Notes: generated by a model from the letters alone, not told the origin. 64,000 bases of DNA from Pseudomonadota bacterium (GCA_023460395.1 JAEWQB010000024.1:186001-250000); one strand, 5' to 3'. Shown: positions 36,247 through 46,408, counted from the stretch's first letter. Program-made: numbers and translations.

Positions 36247-39200
36247 CTAGGCTTGCGGCTGAATATCGCCGTCCGCGACATGGAACAACGCGGCGGTGGG
36301 CACAGCACTGCGCAAACGTTCCGCTGTCTGCGGGTGGCAGGTAAAAAAGAGTATCTGACTCTGTTCCGCCAAGTCGCCCAGTGCCGCAGCAGCGTGGGTC
36401 GTCCGCCCCGGATCGAAGTTGACCAAAATATCGTCCATAATGACCGGCAGGGGTTCCTGCTGCTCGGCCCGGCTGAGAATACTCCCCAACCGCAGGGACA
36501 GGTAAAGTTGCTCCCGCGTGCCTTGGCTCAGTTCCTCCGGCCCGCGCACTCCACCGTCCGGCAACAGGGCACAAAGCGATTTTCCGTCCAGCCCCGCGTA
36601 GATGCCCGTGTATGCGCCGTTCGTCATGGTGCGAAAAAACGCTCCCGCGCGGCGGATGATATCGGGCTGGCGTTCTCGTTCAAACCGGGATTTCGCTTCC
36701 TCCAACAGATACTTGGCAAGCGACAGACGCGCCCATTCCCGGCTGATGCCGTGAATATCTTCACGCAATCCCGCTTCTTGGGCACGCAGGACAGAGGCCG
36801 TTTCCGCAGAGCCTAACTGGGTTAGCTGTACCTTGATGTCGCTAATCTCCTGCCGCACGGCATCGACCTGCTCCTCATTTTCCTTCAGACGTTCCGCCAT
36901 ATCTGCCAATTCTTCTTCCATTTCCTCGCGGGAGGGCGTGATCGAGCTGTGAACAGACGCGGGCGAGTCGGGTAACGCAAAGAGGCCAAGCGGAATATCA
37001 GACGGGACGACATCAGACGGGATTTCAGGCGGCACAAACAAAATGGGCGAAGCTGACGAATTGGAACCAGTTTCGTCTGATAACGGTGCCGGGGGAGAAA
37101 ACACAGCGAGCTTCGCCTGCGCTGTTATATCCTGCCCGTCCTGTTCGCGGGCCACGTCTGCCAAGCTGGCCTCCAGCGGTGCCAATTTGCGCAACAGTTC
37201 GTGCCGCCGCGTATAAGCCTGCTCTCGTAGCAGAAACGCCTCTTCCGCAGCGGAGAACAGAGAGGGATCGGCGTCCAACCCCCAACCTGCGGTGGCACCA
37301 TCTTCCGCACCCGGCACGGGCAATTCGGTTCCGTCCGATCCAGATTGGTTCAGCCCGGCGTGGTCCGCTTTGGTTTCGGGCACCACCACACCGCCACTTG
37401 CCAGCAAGCTGCGATATTCCTGTTCTCGCCCGCGCAACCGGGCGGTAAACTCCTGCACCCGTATCCCGTTTTCCGCCTTATCACGTTCCAGACGGCTCCC
37501 TTCCTCTTTTGCGGACCGGGCATCATCAAGAGCCTGAGCCAAGGCGTCCACGCAGGCCATATAGTATGCATCGTCCGGCGTTTCGGAAGAAGGGACAGCA
37601 TGTCCCGCAGAGCGTGCCACATGGATCAACGTTTCCACACGACGCGTAAAGGCTTCCATGGAGGTTTGCAACGCAGCCACGGCCTGTTCTTCCCGCGCTA
37701 TAGCCCCTAGCTGGCTTTGGCAATCCGATATGGTTTCCAGCGCGGTCAGGGCTGTGGAGGGGCTGAGGGATTCCACCAGCCCGCGACCGGCAAGCCACTG
37801 CCGCCATTCCCGGTGCAGACACTCCCGCGTTGTTTCGGCAAGAATCCGCGCCTTCTGAGCAGCAGAAAGCGCCTCTTCCCGCCGGACGCACTGCGCTTCC
37901 CGTTCGCGCAGCGACTCCGCAAGCCGGGCACGTTCCGTTTCCGCCTCGCGTCCACGGCGGGCCGCTGCAATCAAGCTGTCTAACTGTTCCGTAACGGCGA
38001 TAACGGACAGCAAAGACACCGCATCTTCGCTTCCTTCCGGGTTTCCGGCAAGCAGGCGTCTCGCTTTTTCCGCATAGGTTTCCACCCTTTGCCGCATACT
38101 CTGCAACACACCGGCGTCCGCTTCCATACGATGCAGTTCGGCGCGTAACGCGTCCACCCTGTCAAAAACGGAAACCGCCACTTGCGGAGGCGTAGTGACA
38201 GGCAACGCCAACTGCCGGGCGTGTTCTTCCCATGCCCGCCGCGCGTTTTCCAGTGCCTCCTGCGCAGACTTCACCCGCAGTTCCGCCCGGCTGGCTTGCT
38301 GCGCGAGCCGGGCGTATTCTTGACTTCCTTCGGCAAACGCCTGCCGAGCCGCCTCCTGCTCCCATGCAGCCTTTTGCAGCCTGTCCACCACGCGTTCCGC
38401 TTCCAGAAGCAAGGCGTCGGGGGACAGGGATTGCGCCCCGGACGGCAGGGTGCGCGCATTGGCGGAATCTCCTTCCGCGCCAAAGACCACGCCGTGCGGC
38501 ATGGCGACCTTTTCGCCCGGTACATTCGCCGCGCCATCTTCCGGGTTAGATCTGCCGCCAGCCACCTCCGCCGTGTGGCTGGGTGCAAGACCCAATTGCC
38601 CGGCGCAGATAACTACCGCGTTCCGCCGATGTTCCCGCTCAGAAAAGGCTTCTTTCCGGGCACGTCGCGCGGAAGTCGCCGCGTAGGCCGCGACCGCGAA
38701 AAACACCATGCCAGCCGCCGCCAGTCCCCAGACAAACAGCGGAGAGACGGCGGAAGACAGCCCCGCGATCTGCCACCATCCGTTGCCGTGTCCCACCAGT
38801 GCGGTTCCCGCAGCCGCGCATGCTCCCCCCAAACAACCAGTTCCCCATACCGTGCCCGGCAGGCTCTCCCGCTTCCGCAGGTGCTGCCATGCGCTCTCCG
38901 CCGCACGCCAGTCTCCCACGGCAATGCGTAAATTTTGCAGCGCTTCACGAAGTGCGTTAACCGCGTCCGGCGAAGTCCGGTTCTGCGCAGCCTGCATACC
39001 CGGCACTCCCGCGTGCAACGCTCCAGAGCCGGGACACGCGTCTGACAACACGCTAAGGCGTTCACGCTGGACCTGCTCCGCTTCCCTTGCCGCAGCCCAC
39101 GCAAGGCTGGCGTCGTGCTCCGCACGCTCCGCCTGAGCCAACCGGTCCCCCACTGCTGCCACGGCCTCGCGGGCCGTGAGGGAGGAATCCATTTCCACCA

Positions 39201-40641
39201 CCTGCCGCCGTGTCCAGCCGGGAGCGATATTGGCAATAGCCGCGTCCAGCTTACGCCCGGCAGTTGCAAGGGTTTCTTCCCGGTGCGGCATTTCGGTCAG
39301 CAACGCGCGGATGTGCACGCGTTCCGACTCCAGCAATTCCAACAAAACGGGGTCTGCCCATGCGTTGGGGGTATTCAGCCGCGCAAGCTGTTCCCCGGCG
39401 GCATCGCGCTCGTTACAAGACGCCTCCCATTCCTGCTTCCGCCTGTCCGCTTCGGTGTGCGCCGTCTGGGCCTCTGCCTCCGCCGTTGCCATGGAAGCGC
39501 GGAATTGCTCTATCCGCTCCCGTGTGAAAATGGAGAGGTCCATGCGCCGGATGGCGGCGGCATCCCAGCCCGGACCCAGCGTTTCCGCGCTGCTCCGCCA
39601 CTGTTCTCGCAGAGCGAGCAAAGCGTTTTTCTTATGGGTACGCTGCTCACTATTCGCCCGATAGGTCCCCTTTTCTTCCACCAAAGAAGCAATGGTGGCA
39701 GCATGCTCCAGCACGCCCGCATGCCGGGGGATGTCCAGTGTCTCATAACGGCTCTGGAGTGCTTTCGATTTTTCATGGGCGGCGTGCAACGCGGCGCGCT
39801 CTTCACGCAGGCGTTCCCGAAGAAGATCGAGCCGTTGTTCGCCATTTTGGGGAAATTGCTCCACCACGGGGGTCAACGCGGCAAGTTCCGACCGCAGCGC
39901 GTGCAGTTGCCGCATCTCTTCCCACAGTGCCACGCGCCGCTCCAGCGCGGCATAACGGGTTCTGGCTTTTGCGCGGTCCGCCCGGAGGCTTTCCAGCCGC
40001 GCCTCCAATTCATCGCGCCGGGTGGCAAGATGGGAATAGCTGCCCAGCGTATCGCGCCATTCTTTGTGCCGCCGGTCCACCTCCTGCCACTCTTTGAACT
40101 TCCCGTTCAGGAGGCGCTTGCCCTTGGGCAGATACAGGTCGTCCATACGCTTTTGCAACTGAGCCAGCACATCCCCCACAGGCCGGGTTCCCGTGCCAAA
40201 GCTGGCGTCGTACAACGTGCGGCCCACCTCTTTGGGGTCCAAAAAAACCGGGGCCTGCAATTCCGCGAGAGAAAACCCGTAGACATTCAAATACATTTTG
40301 TAGGTGATGTCTCCCAGCAGCGCATCCAATAACGCCGCGTCCAGCGCCTTTCCCGCAGGGGTGCGTAGCGTCAGCCCGTGTTTACCCGGACGCCGTTCCA
40401 GCCGTAGCGGACCCTGCGCCCGTGTTTCCAGCAGCAGGCTGCCACCGGATTCTCCTCCCCGTAGCGGAGCAAATTTTTGCCCCCTCGGATACCCGAAAAG
40501 CATGGTGCGGAAAAACTGAAGGCAGGTGGATTTACCCGCCTCATTGTCGCCCAGAAAAATACTGAGTCCGTCAGGCAGCCCCGGAACGGTCTGCCCGGAA
40601 AAAATGCCGAACCCGGAGAGGGTGAACTCACGAATAATCAT
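36247..40641 (-). CDS. SbcC/YhaN-like AAA ATPase
   Basis: The 1464-residue protein (ATG behind GGAGGGGGAAGA) begins IIREFTLSGFGIFSG and has Walker A GDNEAGKSTCLQFF near 30, a very long coiled-coil middle, an ABC-type signature LSQGTREQLYLSLRLG and Walker B LPVIMDDILVNFD near the end, plus the D/H-loop FFTCHPQ. A hydrophobic pair of segments at about 610-650 (VSPLFVWGLAAAGMVFFAVA) interrupts the coiled coil, as in YhaN-type proteins. It overlaps the phosphoesterase gene by four bases, so the two form a Rad50/Mre11-like complex acting on DNA ends, probably membrane-associated (inference). It lacks an obvious CxxC zinc hook, another difference from SbcC. Confidence 0.88.
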   Translation of the reverse strand: MIIREFTLSGFGIFSGQTVPGLPDGLSIFLGDNEAGKSTCLQFFRTMLFGYPRGQKFAPLRGGESGGSLLLETRAQGPLRLERRPGKHGLTLRTPAGKALDAALLDALLGDITYKMYLNVYGFSLAELQAPVFLDPKEVGRTLYDASFGTGTRPVGDVLAQLQKRMDDLYLPKGKRLLNGKFKEWQEVDRRHKEWRDTLGSYSHLATRRDELEARLESLRADRAKARTRYAALERRVALWEEMRQLHALRSELAALTPVVEQFPQNGEQRLDLLRERLREERAALHAAHEKSKALQSRYETLDIPRHAGVLEHAATIASLVEEKGTYRANSEQRTHKKNALLALREQWRSSAETLGPGWDAAAIRRMDLSIFTRERIEQFRASMATAEAEAQTAHTEADRRKQEWEASCNERDAAGEQLARLNTPNAWADPVLLELLESERVHIRALLTEMPHREETLATAGRKLDAAIANIAPGWTRRQVVEMDSSLTAREAVAAVGDRLAQAERAEHDASLAWAAAREAEQVQRERLSVLSDACPGSGALHAGVPGMQAAQNRTSPDAVNALREALQNLRIAVGDWRAAESAWQHLRKRESLPGTVWGTGCLGGACAAAGTALVGHGNGWWQIAGLSSAVSPLFVWGLAAAGMVFFAVAAYAATSARRARKEAFSEREHRRNAVVICAGQLGLAPSHTAEVAGGRSNPEDGAANVPGEKVAMPHGVVFGAEGDSANARTLPSGAQSLSPDALLLEAERVVDRLQKAAWEQEAARQAFAEGSQEYARLAQQASRAELRVKSAQEALENARRAWEEHARQLALPVTTPPQVAVSVFDRVDALRAELHRMEADAGVLQSMRQRVETYAEKARRLLAGNPEGSEDAVSLLSVIAVTEQLDSLIAAARRGREAETERARLAESLREREAQCVRREEALSAAQKARILAETTRECLHREWRQWLAGRGLVESLSPSTALTALETISDCQSQLGAIAREEQAVAALQTSMEAFTRRVETLIHVARSAGHAVPSSETPDDAYYMACVDALAQALDDARSAKEEGSRLERDKAENGIRVQEFTARLRGREQEYRSLLASGGVVVPETKADHAGLNQSGSDGTELPVPGAEDGATAGWGLDADPSLFSAAEEAFLLREQAYTRRHELLRKLAPLEASLADVAREQDGQDITAQAKLAVFSPPAPLSDETGSNSSASPILFVPPEIPSDVVPSDIPLGLFALPDSPASVHSSITPSREEMEEELADMAERLKENEEQVDAVRQEISDIKVQLTQLGSAETASVLRAQEAGLREDIHGISREWARLSLAKYLLEEAKSRFERERQPDIIRRAGAFFRTMTNGAYTGIYAGLDGKSLCALLPDGGVRGPEELSQGTREQLYLSLRLGSILSRAEQQEPLPVIMDDILVNFDPGRTTHAAAALGDLAEQSQILFFTCHPQTAERLRSAVPTAALFHVADGDIQPQA

Positions 40642-42227
40642 TCTTCCCCCTCCAGCAAATTGGCGCATAGCAGGGCAGCTTCTTCCATCAGCCGCGTCAG
40701 TTCCTTGGCATCCGGCGCGTCACAGCACTGCCGAGCCTGAGGGCTACGAAACAACGGTGCAAGCGCGGCATTCCACATTTCGCGGGACGGGCCGGAGTCC
40801 GGTGGATTTTGTGCCAGCCCGTGCGCCACGCGCAAGGTTTCACCCAAAAGATCACCCCGTTCGCGGGCCGCGTCCATATCCATTTCCGGGCGGGTTTCCC
40901 GACGGATATCCTGTATCCAAACAAAGGGACGGGCACCTTCCCGCGCGTCACGCAAGCGGTCTGCCAGTTCATCCAGTACCCCGGCATCGCGCAGGGTGGC
41001 ATCCAGCGGAGTTCGCCCGGTCAGCCGCACCCTCAAAACAATTCCCTCCGGCGGGGGCGGAGTGAACTTGTCCGTATCATCCCAAGGAATACGTCCGTTA
41101 TCGGCAGTGCCGGCGACACCGGCAACGCCCCCTGCGGATATCAGACCGGACCACAGCGGCGGGGCACCTTTGTCTATTTTTACGAAGCCGCCAGCTCCGC
41201 CTTCTGGACGCGTGAGCGCGTGGACCCGCTGCTCCACAGCAGTATTGAGCGCGTCGTCCAGAGCGTCCAGAGAGTCCAGAGCGTACAAGGTGCCCAAAAT
41301 GCCCGGCGTCTCTATTTCTCCGCCTACTGACCCAGATTCGGAAACGGCTACGCCGGAAACGCGCACGTCCGGCGTATCACCCGCAAAAGGCTCCGCATCC
41401 GCTGCATGTGCAGCCGCAGAACCATCCAGCGGTACCACAACCTCAGCCCAGCGTACCGGAGCAAGAGGCAGCAAGCGGGTGGAAATTTCTCCGTGCGCCA
41501 CATCAACCAGCACACAGCCATGCGGTCCGTCTTCATTGCTGTGCAGTCCCTGCGGGCTTCCCGGATACACCACTCGCGGAGCGTATCCCGCTACCTGCGG
41601 CGCATGGATATGCCCCAACGCCCAGTAATCAAAATCGGAAGCGGCGAAATCCTTTAACGAAGCAGGCGCGTACTGTTCCGAAGCGGCAATGGAATCCACC
41701 GTGCAATGAAGCAGCCCTACCTGAAACAGGTCCGCCGGTGCGCGGCGGAACAGCCGTGCCAATGACCGCGTTTCCCGCCCGGTGGCGTGGCTCATGCCGT
41801 GCACCATGGCAACAGGCACTCCCTCCCGGTACACCTTCACAGCCTCCGGTTGCGCCGCGCCGAATACGGTGACGTTTTCCGGCAGGCGCACAGCGGAGGC
41901 ACGCGCGGGCAAAGGATCATGGTTACCATGCACGATAAACACGGGAATATTCGCTTCGCGCAGCCGCACGCAACCGTCGCGCAGAGCCAATTGAGCCCGC
42001 AGGCTTCCATCTTCTTGATTATAAATATCTCCACCCAACAACACAAAGTCGGGCCGCAGCGCACACGCCGCGTCCACCAACCGGGACCACGCGGTAAAAG
42101 TCGCATCGCGTAAAATCGTCCCCACGCCAGCGGGCACGGAGGAAGAAAGTCCTTTGAAGGCGGCGTCCAGATGCAGGTCCGCAGCGTGCAAAAACCGTAA
42201 GGAAGCGTGAGTTGCTGTCATGCGCAT
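40638..42227 (-). CDS. SbcD/YhaO-like DNA repair metallophosphoesterase
   Basis: The 529-residue protein has the phosphoesterase motifs in order: LRFLHAADLHLDAAFKGL (D-x-H), FVLLGGDIYNQEDG (GD), VFIVHGNHDPLP (GNHD), GLLHCTV and DYWALGHIHAPQ (GHxH). This is the Mre11/SbcD nuclease core, followed by a Gly/Ala-rich acidic middle and a helical C-terminus. It is translationally coupled (ATGA overlap) to the SbcC-like ATPase gene. No strong ribosome site lies before either of the two close ATGs (42227 and 42221). Confidence 0.9.
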   Translation of the reverse strand: MRMTATHASLRFLHAADLHLDAAFKGLSSSVPAGVGTILRDATFTAWSRLVDAACALRPDFVLLGGDIYNQEDGSLRAQLALRDGCVRLREANIPVFIVHGNHDPLPARASAVRLPENVTVFGAAQPEAVKVYREGVPVAMVHGMSHATGRETRSLARLFRRAPADLFQVGLLHCTVDSIAASEQYAPASLKDFAASDFDYWALGHIHAPQVAGYAPRVVYPGSPQGLHSNEDGPHGCVLVDVAHGEISTRLLPLAPVRWAEVVVPLDGSAAAHAADAEPFAGDTPDVRVSGVAVSESGSVGGEIETPGILGTLYALDSLDALDDALNTAVEQRVHALTRPEGGAGGFVKIDKGAPPLWSGLISAGGVAGVAGTADNGRIPWDDTDKFTPPPPEGIVLRVRLTGRTPLDATLRDAGVLDELADRLRDAREGARPFVWIQDIRRETRPEMDMDAARERGDLLGETLRVAHGLAQNPPDSGPSREMWNAALAPLFRSPQARQCCDAPDAKELTRLMEEAALLCANLLEGEE

Positions 42228-42556
42228 AGTGGGTTCGGGTGCGATGGGAAAAACAAGACCGCTCGGTGATCTCCCGGCGGCTATTCGCTAACCTTCCGGT
42301 AACGAACCAATGACCGGGGAACACCTGTGGCCCAGCCTACCACAGACCGTCAGCGACCTGAACGAAAAAATACCCGGCCTCTTCGGAACCCATTGACAAT
42401 ACGACAAATTTCAAATCTCGCACGGCGCGACACAGCCATGACAAAATTGCGGCGACACTGGGGTAAAACTAAGGCTAACAAACCAGCCACTGGCAAAGCA
42501 GTGATGGCACGCGAGATATCTTAACGGCAAGGGAGGAAAACATGGAGACGGGCGAG
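42228..42556. other. Spacer between yhaO-like gene and DUF3568 gene
   Basis: 329 bases. A good Shine-Dalgarno (AAGGGAGG at 42529-42536) and ATG at 42542 face forward, but the reading frame runs antisense to the DUF3568 gene and resembles nothing. No promoter or RNA was identified. Confidence 0.35.
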
Positions 42557-43051
42557 CTAGGGATACGCGGTCAGCTCCTGCGCCAAATTACGGGAGATAA
42601 CCGCGTGAATGGCGTCCGCCACGGCCCGCGCGGTGGCTTCGTCCTGCTGGAACACGTTGCCTCCGGCAACCACCCGCACCCGCGTCACCGCATCTGTAAC
42701 GCTGTGCAACTCCACGGTAACGGGATATTCAGTGGTCCGGGCGTGGAAGGTATCATCCTGCCCGTCCTGCACAATGCTCTGTATGGGCATGGACATCTCA
42801 TATAGCGCCGCGTGGGTTGCCCTGTATACGCACCAGTACGGTTGCGGATAGGAGCGCTCCACAGCGTCTTCCATGCTCTCCCGGACAGTTGCCACCCCCG
42901 CGGCGGCAATGCCCACAACCGCGTTCACGCAGCCGGTCTGCATGAACAGCACACACAACACGCACAACATACAAAGAGGCGCAGGAAAGGACGAACGTAT
43001 CAATCGCCATCCTGAGAGGGGAAAAAGCTCACTCCGGTTCCGAATGGGCAT
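42557..43051 (-). CDS. DUF3568 family lipoprotein
   Basis: The 164-residue protein has a long hydrophobic signal ending in a lipobox (CVLFMQTGC, C41), then VVGIAAAGVATVRESMEDAVERSYPQPYW and a small alpha/beta domain with VRVVAGGNVFQQDEATARAVADAIHAVI. This matches DUF3568 lipoproteins. The signal is unusually long; a shorter start at an internal ATG (residue 28) would give a normal lipoprotein signal. Function unknown; location is the periplasmic face of a membrane. Confidence 0.83.
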   Translation of the reverse strand: MPIRNRSELFPLSGWRLIRSSFPAPLCMLCVLCVLFMQTGCVNAVVGIAAAGVATVRESMEDAVERSYPQPYWCVYRATHAALYEMSMPIQSIVQDGQDDTFHARTTEYPVTVELHSVTDAVTRVRVVAGGNVFQQDEATARAVADAIHAVISRNLAQELTAYP

Positions 43052-43451
43052 TGTCCGGGAATTTCCTCATACTTTTAGCAAATTGTCACAAAAGAGGTGG
43101 AAACACTGGTAGTCCGCCAGACACATACGCGAATGTATCTGTCAGATGCGAACAGGTGCATGACAATTCCGTGTGACCCGCAAACAGGCCAACGACGGGC
43201 AAACACCATGTGCACAGCGGGTAGGCGACAGCGGGCACGCGGCACGCAGCATGTAGACATACCAACCCCCGTCACATGGGTCAACACAGGGGAATAAAAA
43301 AGGGAGAAGACCGCCATCGGGAGGTTCCGCATCCTGTGATGCCCGCCCGGAGCTTCGCGCCCCGGACAGCGCGACCGATAGCGCGAACAGGGAGCAAGTA
43401 CACCAACCAAGACAAACGGACGGGGGATGGCGAGGGGGATTACGCGAAAAA
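43052..43451. other. Spacer upstream of DUF3568 gene
   Basis: A 400-base stretch between two genes read on the reverse strand. It contains no recognisable gene, terminator or repeat. It should carry the DUF3568 promoter. Confidence 0.35.
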
Positions 43452-44717
43452 TTAGGCCAGTAATGCCGGGTGCTCAGATACCCCGGCGAGCAGCGATTCC
43501 GGCACGGAATAGGGGGCGGGCCAGTCCGGCAGACAGCACCATAGCTCAGTAGTGGGCACAGAGGGCGAAGCGCCAGCCAGCGGGGGTTCCTCTTCTGTCA
43601 CGCAGCCAGACGCCGCACGGGGTTCACCACACGGCACGGACACCTGCTCCAGATTTTCCTCCGGCACAGGGCCTGCGTATGACGGCGAAAACGCTGGAAC
43701 AACCAACCGCCACGCGTGCAAAAGCATTTGCCCCGCAACACGCGCGGGCGGGCCGTATTTGCCGTCCCCCACGAGGGGATGACCGCGCTCCGCAAGCTGA
43801 ACGCGAATTTGATGTGTTCTTCCCGTGTGCAAGGCCACTGCAAGCAGAGAAGCAGACGTGCCGCGCAACACGGGAACCACCGTGCAGGACGCGGTTTTGC
43901 CGGGATTGGTCCCGGTAAGCCCGCGGGCGTCTGCGCCGGTCTGCCGGAGCATGCGCTCGCCCCGCTCGTCTGCCCCCTTATATAGTACATCCCGCAGGGT
44001 AACAGCCTCCGCTTCAGGCCATGTTCCCCGTACCCACGCAAGGTACGTTTTGCGTATGGCATGACTGTCGCGCAATGCGTCATGCAAGGCCCGCAGCCGG
44101 GTGTAGCTCGTAGCCACCAGCAGTAACCCCGAAGTATCTCTGTCCAGTCTGTGCGCCGGGGTTGGCATGAACGCCGCACCCTGAAAACAAACCGCGAGAC
44201 GCGCGGTAACAGCGTCCGCATGCCCCGTTCCGGGCTGAACGGGCAGTCCGGCAGGTTTGCGCAGCACCAGTAATCCGGTACTATGCCCCACCACGGGCAA
44301 CCCCACAGCGGCAAGACGGCGTACAATGTCGTCCGGTGCGACCCCGCCGGACTCCGAAACACCCTCGTCTTCATGCCCGGACACGTGAGAAGGCGTCCCC
44401 GCTGGGGCTGGCGATACCGCAAGCGCGGCGGGCACCAGCGTCCTTCCGTCACTCCCCTGCTGCGCGGCATGCGGGGGAACCCGCACCACATCCCCTTCCC
44501 TCACACGGTCGAACGGCTTGGCGCGCCCTTTGTTTACGCGAACCTGCCCCGTGCGTATCCAACGCATAACCGCGGATTGCGGTATGGCGCGTCCCACACG
44601 GCGCTGTAGAAACGCCAGCAGCTTTTGTCCGGCCTCCTCTGGGGATACGGCAAGATATGTCACGCCGATGGCGGATTCTGCTGGTTTTTCGTCGGCTCTG
44701 CGATCTGGCATGGTCAT
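43452..44717 (-). CDS. RluA-family 23S rRNA pseudouridine synthase
   Basis: The 421-residue protein has an N-terminal S4-like RNA-binding domain (RRVGRAIPQSAVMRWIRTGQ), the catalytic motif PAHRLDRDTSGLLLVA with the active aspartate, RKTYLAWVRGTWP, and the C-terminal LHTGRTHQIRVQLAERGHPLVGDGKYG region (motif quoted in parts). This is the RluC/RluD class. A 55-residue Ala/Gly/Ser-rich insert separates the S4 and catalytic domains, and the C-terminus is about 60 residues longer than usual. A start three codons in (44711) is equally possible. Confidence 0.92.
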   Translation of the reverse strand: MTMPDRRADEKPAESAIGVTYLAVSPEEAGQKLLAFLQRRVGRAIPQSAVMRWIRTGQVRVNKGRAKPFDRVREGDVVRVPPHAAQQGSDGRTLVPAALAVSPAPAGTPSHVSGHEDEGVSESGGVAPDDIVRRLAAVGLPVVGHSTGLLVLRKPAGLPVQPGTGHADAVTARLAVCFQGAAFMPTPAHRLDRDTSGLLLVATSYTRLRALHDALRDSHAIRKTYLAWVRGTWPEAEAVTLRDVLYKGADERGERMLRQTGADARGLTGTNPGKTASCTVVPVLRGTSASLLAVALHTGRTHQIRVQLAERGHPLVGDGKYGPPARVAGQMLLHAWRLVVPAFSPSYAGPVPEENLEQVSVPCGEPRAASGCVTEEEPPLAGASPSVPTTELWCCLPDWPAPYSVPESLLAGVSEHPALLA

Positions 44718-44755
44718 CGTCCGTAATCAGGAAGAACAAGGGAAGCTCTCGTAAA

Positions 44756-44786
44756 AAGGCCCGGCAGAACAAATCCGCCGGGCCTT
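44756..44786 (-). terminator. Terminator after FG-GAP protein gene
   Basis: Ten-base stem (arm AAGGCCCGGC) with, on the reverse strand, a TTTTTAC tract after the hairpin. It lies 26 bases past the stop of the propeller-protein gene. Confidence 0.83.
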
Positions 44787-44812
44787 GCGTGCACATACGG
44801 CGCGGGTACGCG

Positions 44813-46408
44813 CTATAGTTCGGGAACCACCCGGCGCGGAACAGCCGGACTGGTTTTTTCCATGGACAACGGGAAGGTAATAATCATCGTCTTACGCGCC
44901 TTCATCCCCAAATTACCGGGATGGGTATTCACGCAGACCACCAGTTTCGGTTCGCCCGAACCGTCCATGTCCTTAATGTCATACGCGACCACGCTCCCCT
45001 TGATGCGGCGGGTTTTCCAGTCGAGGGTCAGTCCCAGACCGTCCCAGAACAGGGAGTGGATTTCTCCCTGCGGGAAAAACCGATACCGTTCAAAGAACTG
45101 CGCAGCCACGGAAATGGGACGGTTCACAACCAGTTCGTAACGCCCGTTGCGGTCAAGGTCCACCACCAGCATGGGCATGGGGATGTAGTAGTTGGAACCC
45201 ATGAGTACCGAATCTTTCCCCATGACTTCCAGCGACTGGTCCTGCTCAAGGGCCGCGGTGGCCCCGGAGTAGCTTTCTGCCGTTTCCGCTAGACGGGCGA
45301 ATTGTTCCGTAAAGACGCGCAACCGCTCGCCGGAGGGTTCCAGTATGACAATCTTGGCACCTTCTTTTTCACTGGCGGGAATCCAGACGAAATTGAAAAG
45401 GTTCGCCTTTTCAGGCAGGGTCAGGCGGATACCTTTGTCATACCCACCGCCCATCTTGACCATTTCATACACAGGCTCGCGCCACATGTCGTTCCCGCGA
45501 GCAAGCGTCTGCCCAATCAGTACCGGCATAAATTCCGGGGGCATGCGCACCACATTAAGCAGGTAACGGATGCGCTCTTCAGTCACGCGCAGCCCGCCGT
45601 CACGGAAGTTCAGGATAAACGAGTTGGGGGTCTGATCCGTGTCCACCGCGCTGACAATAATCTCAGGGGTGCCATCGCGATCCAGATCCGCCACACGCAC
45701 AGCAATGAGAGAAAGCCGCATCGGCCCCTTGTAGCTTGCCAGCAACTCCATGCGCGCATTCTCGTAGGAATAGACGAACACTTCATGCTCAGTCAGCAGG
45801 ACAATCTCGTTTCTGCCGTCGCCGTTCACGTCTTCCACGGCCATGCCGTGCGCGGGAATCGACAGGGAGTTAGAACGGCTGTCCATCTCCAGCACTGGCG
45901 TAATCTGGTATTCAGAGGTCATCGTAGGCTGTTCCGCCACGGCGGGAGCAACCTCACGCTTAAACACCTCGGCATTCACAGCGTCTGCCATTTCTTCCAA
46001 AGTGGGAATCATCTGGTCTACTTTGCTGCTAGCCGAACGGGGCCACACGGTGCCGTTAGCGGAAGCCACACGCAGATCAACAGAGCTTTGATCTCCCACA
46101 ATAGTAACAGAGCCATAGACCAAGTAGTCCACGCCCACCTTTTTCACTGCCGCTTTTGCCGCGTCATTGGAGGAAGGCGCACTCACGCCTTCGTAGGCAG
46201 CGCTGTCCACAGCGACAAAGTGATCCTTCCAGTAAAGGCGCGAGGTCAGCATCTGGGGAATAGCCTTCTCCAGATACGTGTACGCGACCGGCCCGTTTGT
46301 CTGGAAGGGCAGCACGGCAAAGGTCTTGGCCTCGTCAGCTAGCGCGGCGGTCGCACCAGCGACAAAAAACACACAGGTCAGGATTGCCGTACGCACAAAC
46401 GCTTGCAT
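44813..46408 (-). CDS. Exported FG-GAP (VCBS) repeat beta-propeller protein
   Basis: The 531-residue protein starts at an ATG behind AAGGAGACAGT and has a signal peptide (FVRTAILTCVFFVAGATAALA). Residues 25-150 form a TolB-N/CsgG-like domain (FAVLPFQTNGPVAYTYLEKA, VDYLVYGSVTIVGDQ). Residues 200-520 carry FG-GAP-type calcium repeats: DVNGDGRNEIVLL, DLDRDGTPEIIVSA, DLDRNGRYELVVN and DMDGSGEPKLVV. It is likely a periplasmic or outer-membrane-associated protein. The longer frame up to 46630 is rejected because it lacks a signal and ribosome site. It is divergent from the RNA methyltransferase gene. Confidence 0.82.
   Translation of the reverse strand: MQAFVRTAILTCVFFVAGATAALADEAKTFAVLPFQTNGPVAYTYLEKAIPQMLTSRLYWKDHFVAVDSAAYEGVSAPSSNDAAKAAVKKVGVDYLVYGSVTIVGDQSSVDLRVASANGTVWPRSASSKVDQMIPTLEEMADAVNAEVFKREVAPAVAEQPTMTSEYQITPVLEMDSRSNSLSIPAHGMAVEDVNGDGRNEIVLLTEHEVFVYSYENARMELLASYKGPMRLSLIAVRVADLDRDGTPEIIVSAVDTDQTPNSFILNFRDGGLRVTEERIRYLLNVVRMPPEFMPVLIGQTLARGNDMWREPVYEMVKMGGGYDKGIRLTLPEKANLFNFVWIPASEKEGAKIVILEPSGERLRVFTEQFARLAETAESYSGATAALEQDQSLEVMGKDSVLMGSNYYIPMPMLVVDLDRNGRYELVVNRPISVAAQFFERYRFFPQGEIHSLFWDGLGLTLDWKTRRIKGSVVAYDIKDMDGSGEPKLVVCVNTHPGNLGMKARKTMIITFPLSMEKTSPAVPRRVVPEL

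Noticed and set aside
42542..42805. Forward 87-codon frame with a good Shine-Dalgarno
   Set aside because: It lies almost entirely antisense to the DUF3568 gene, and its residues look like a shadow translation with no family resemblance.
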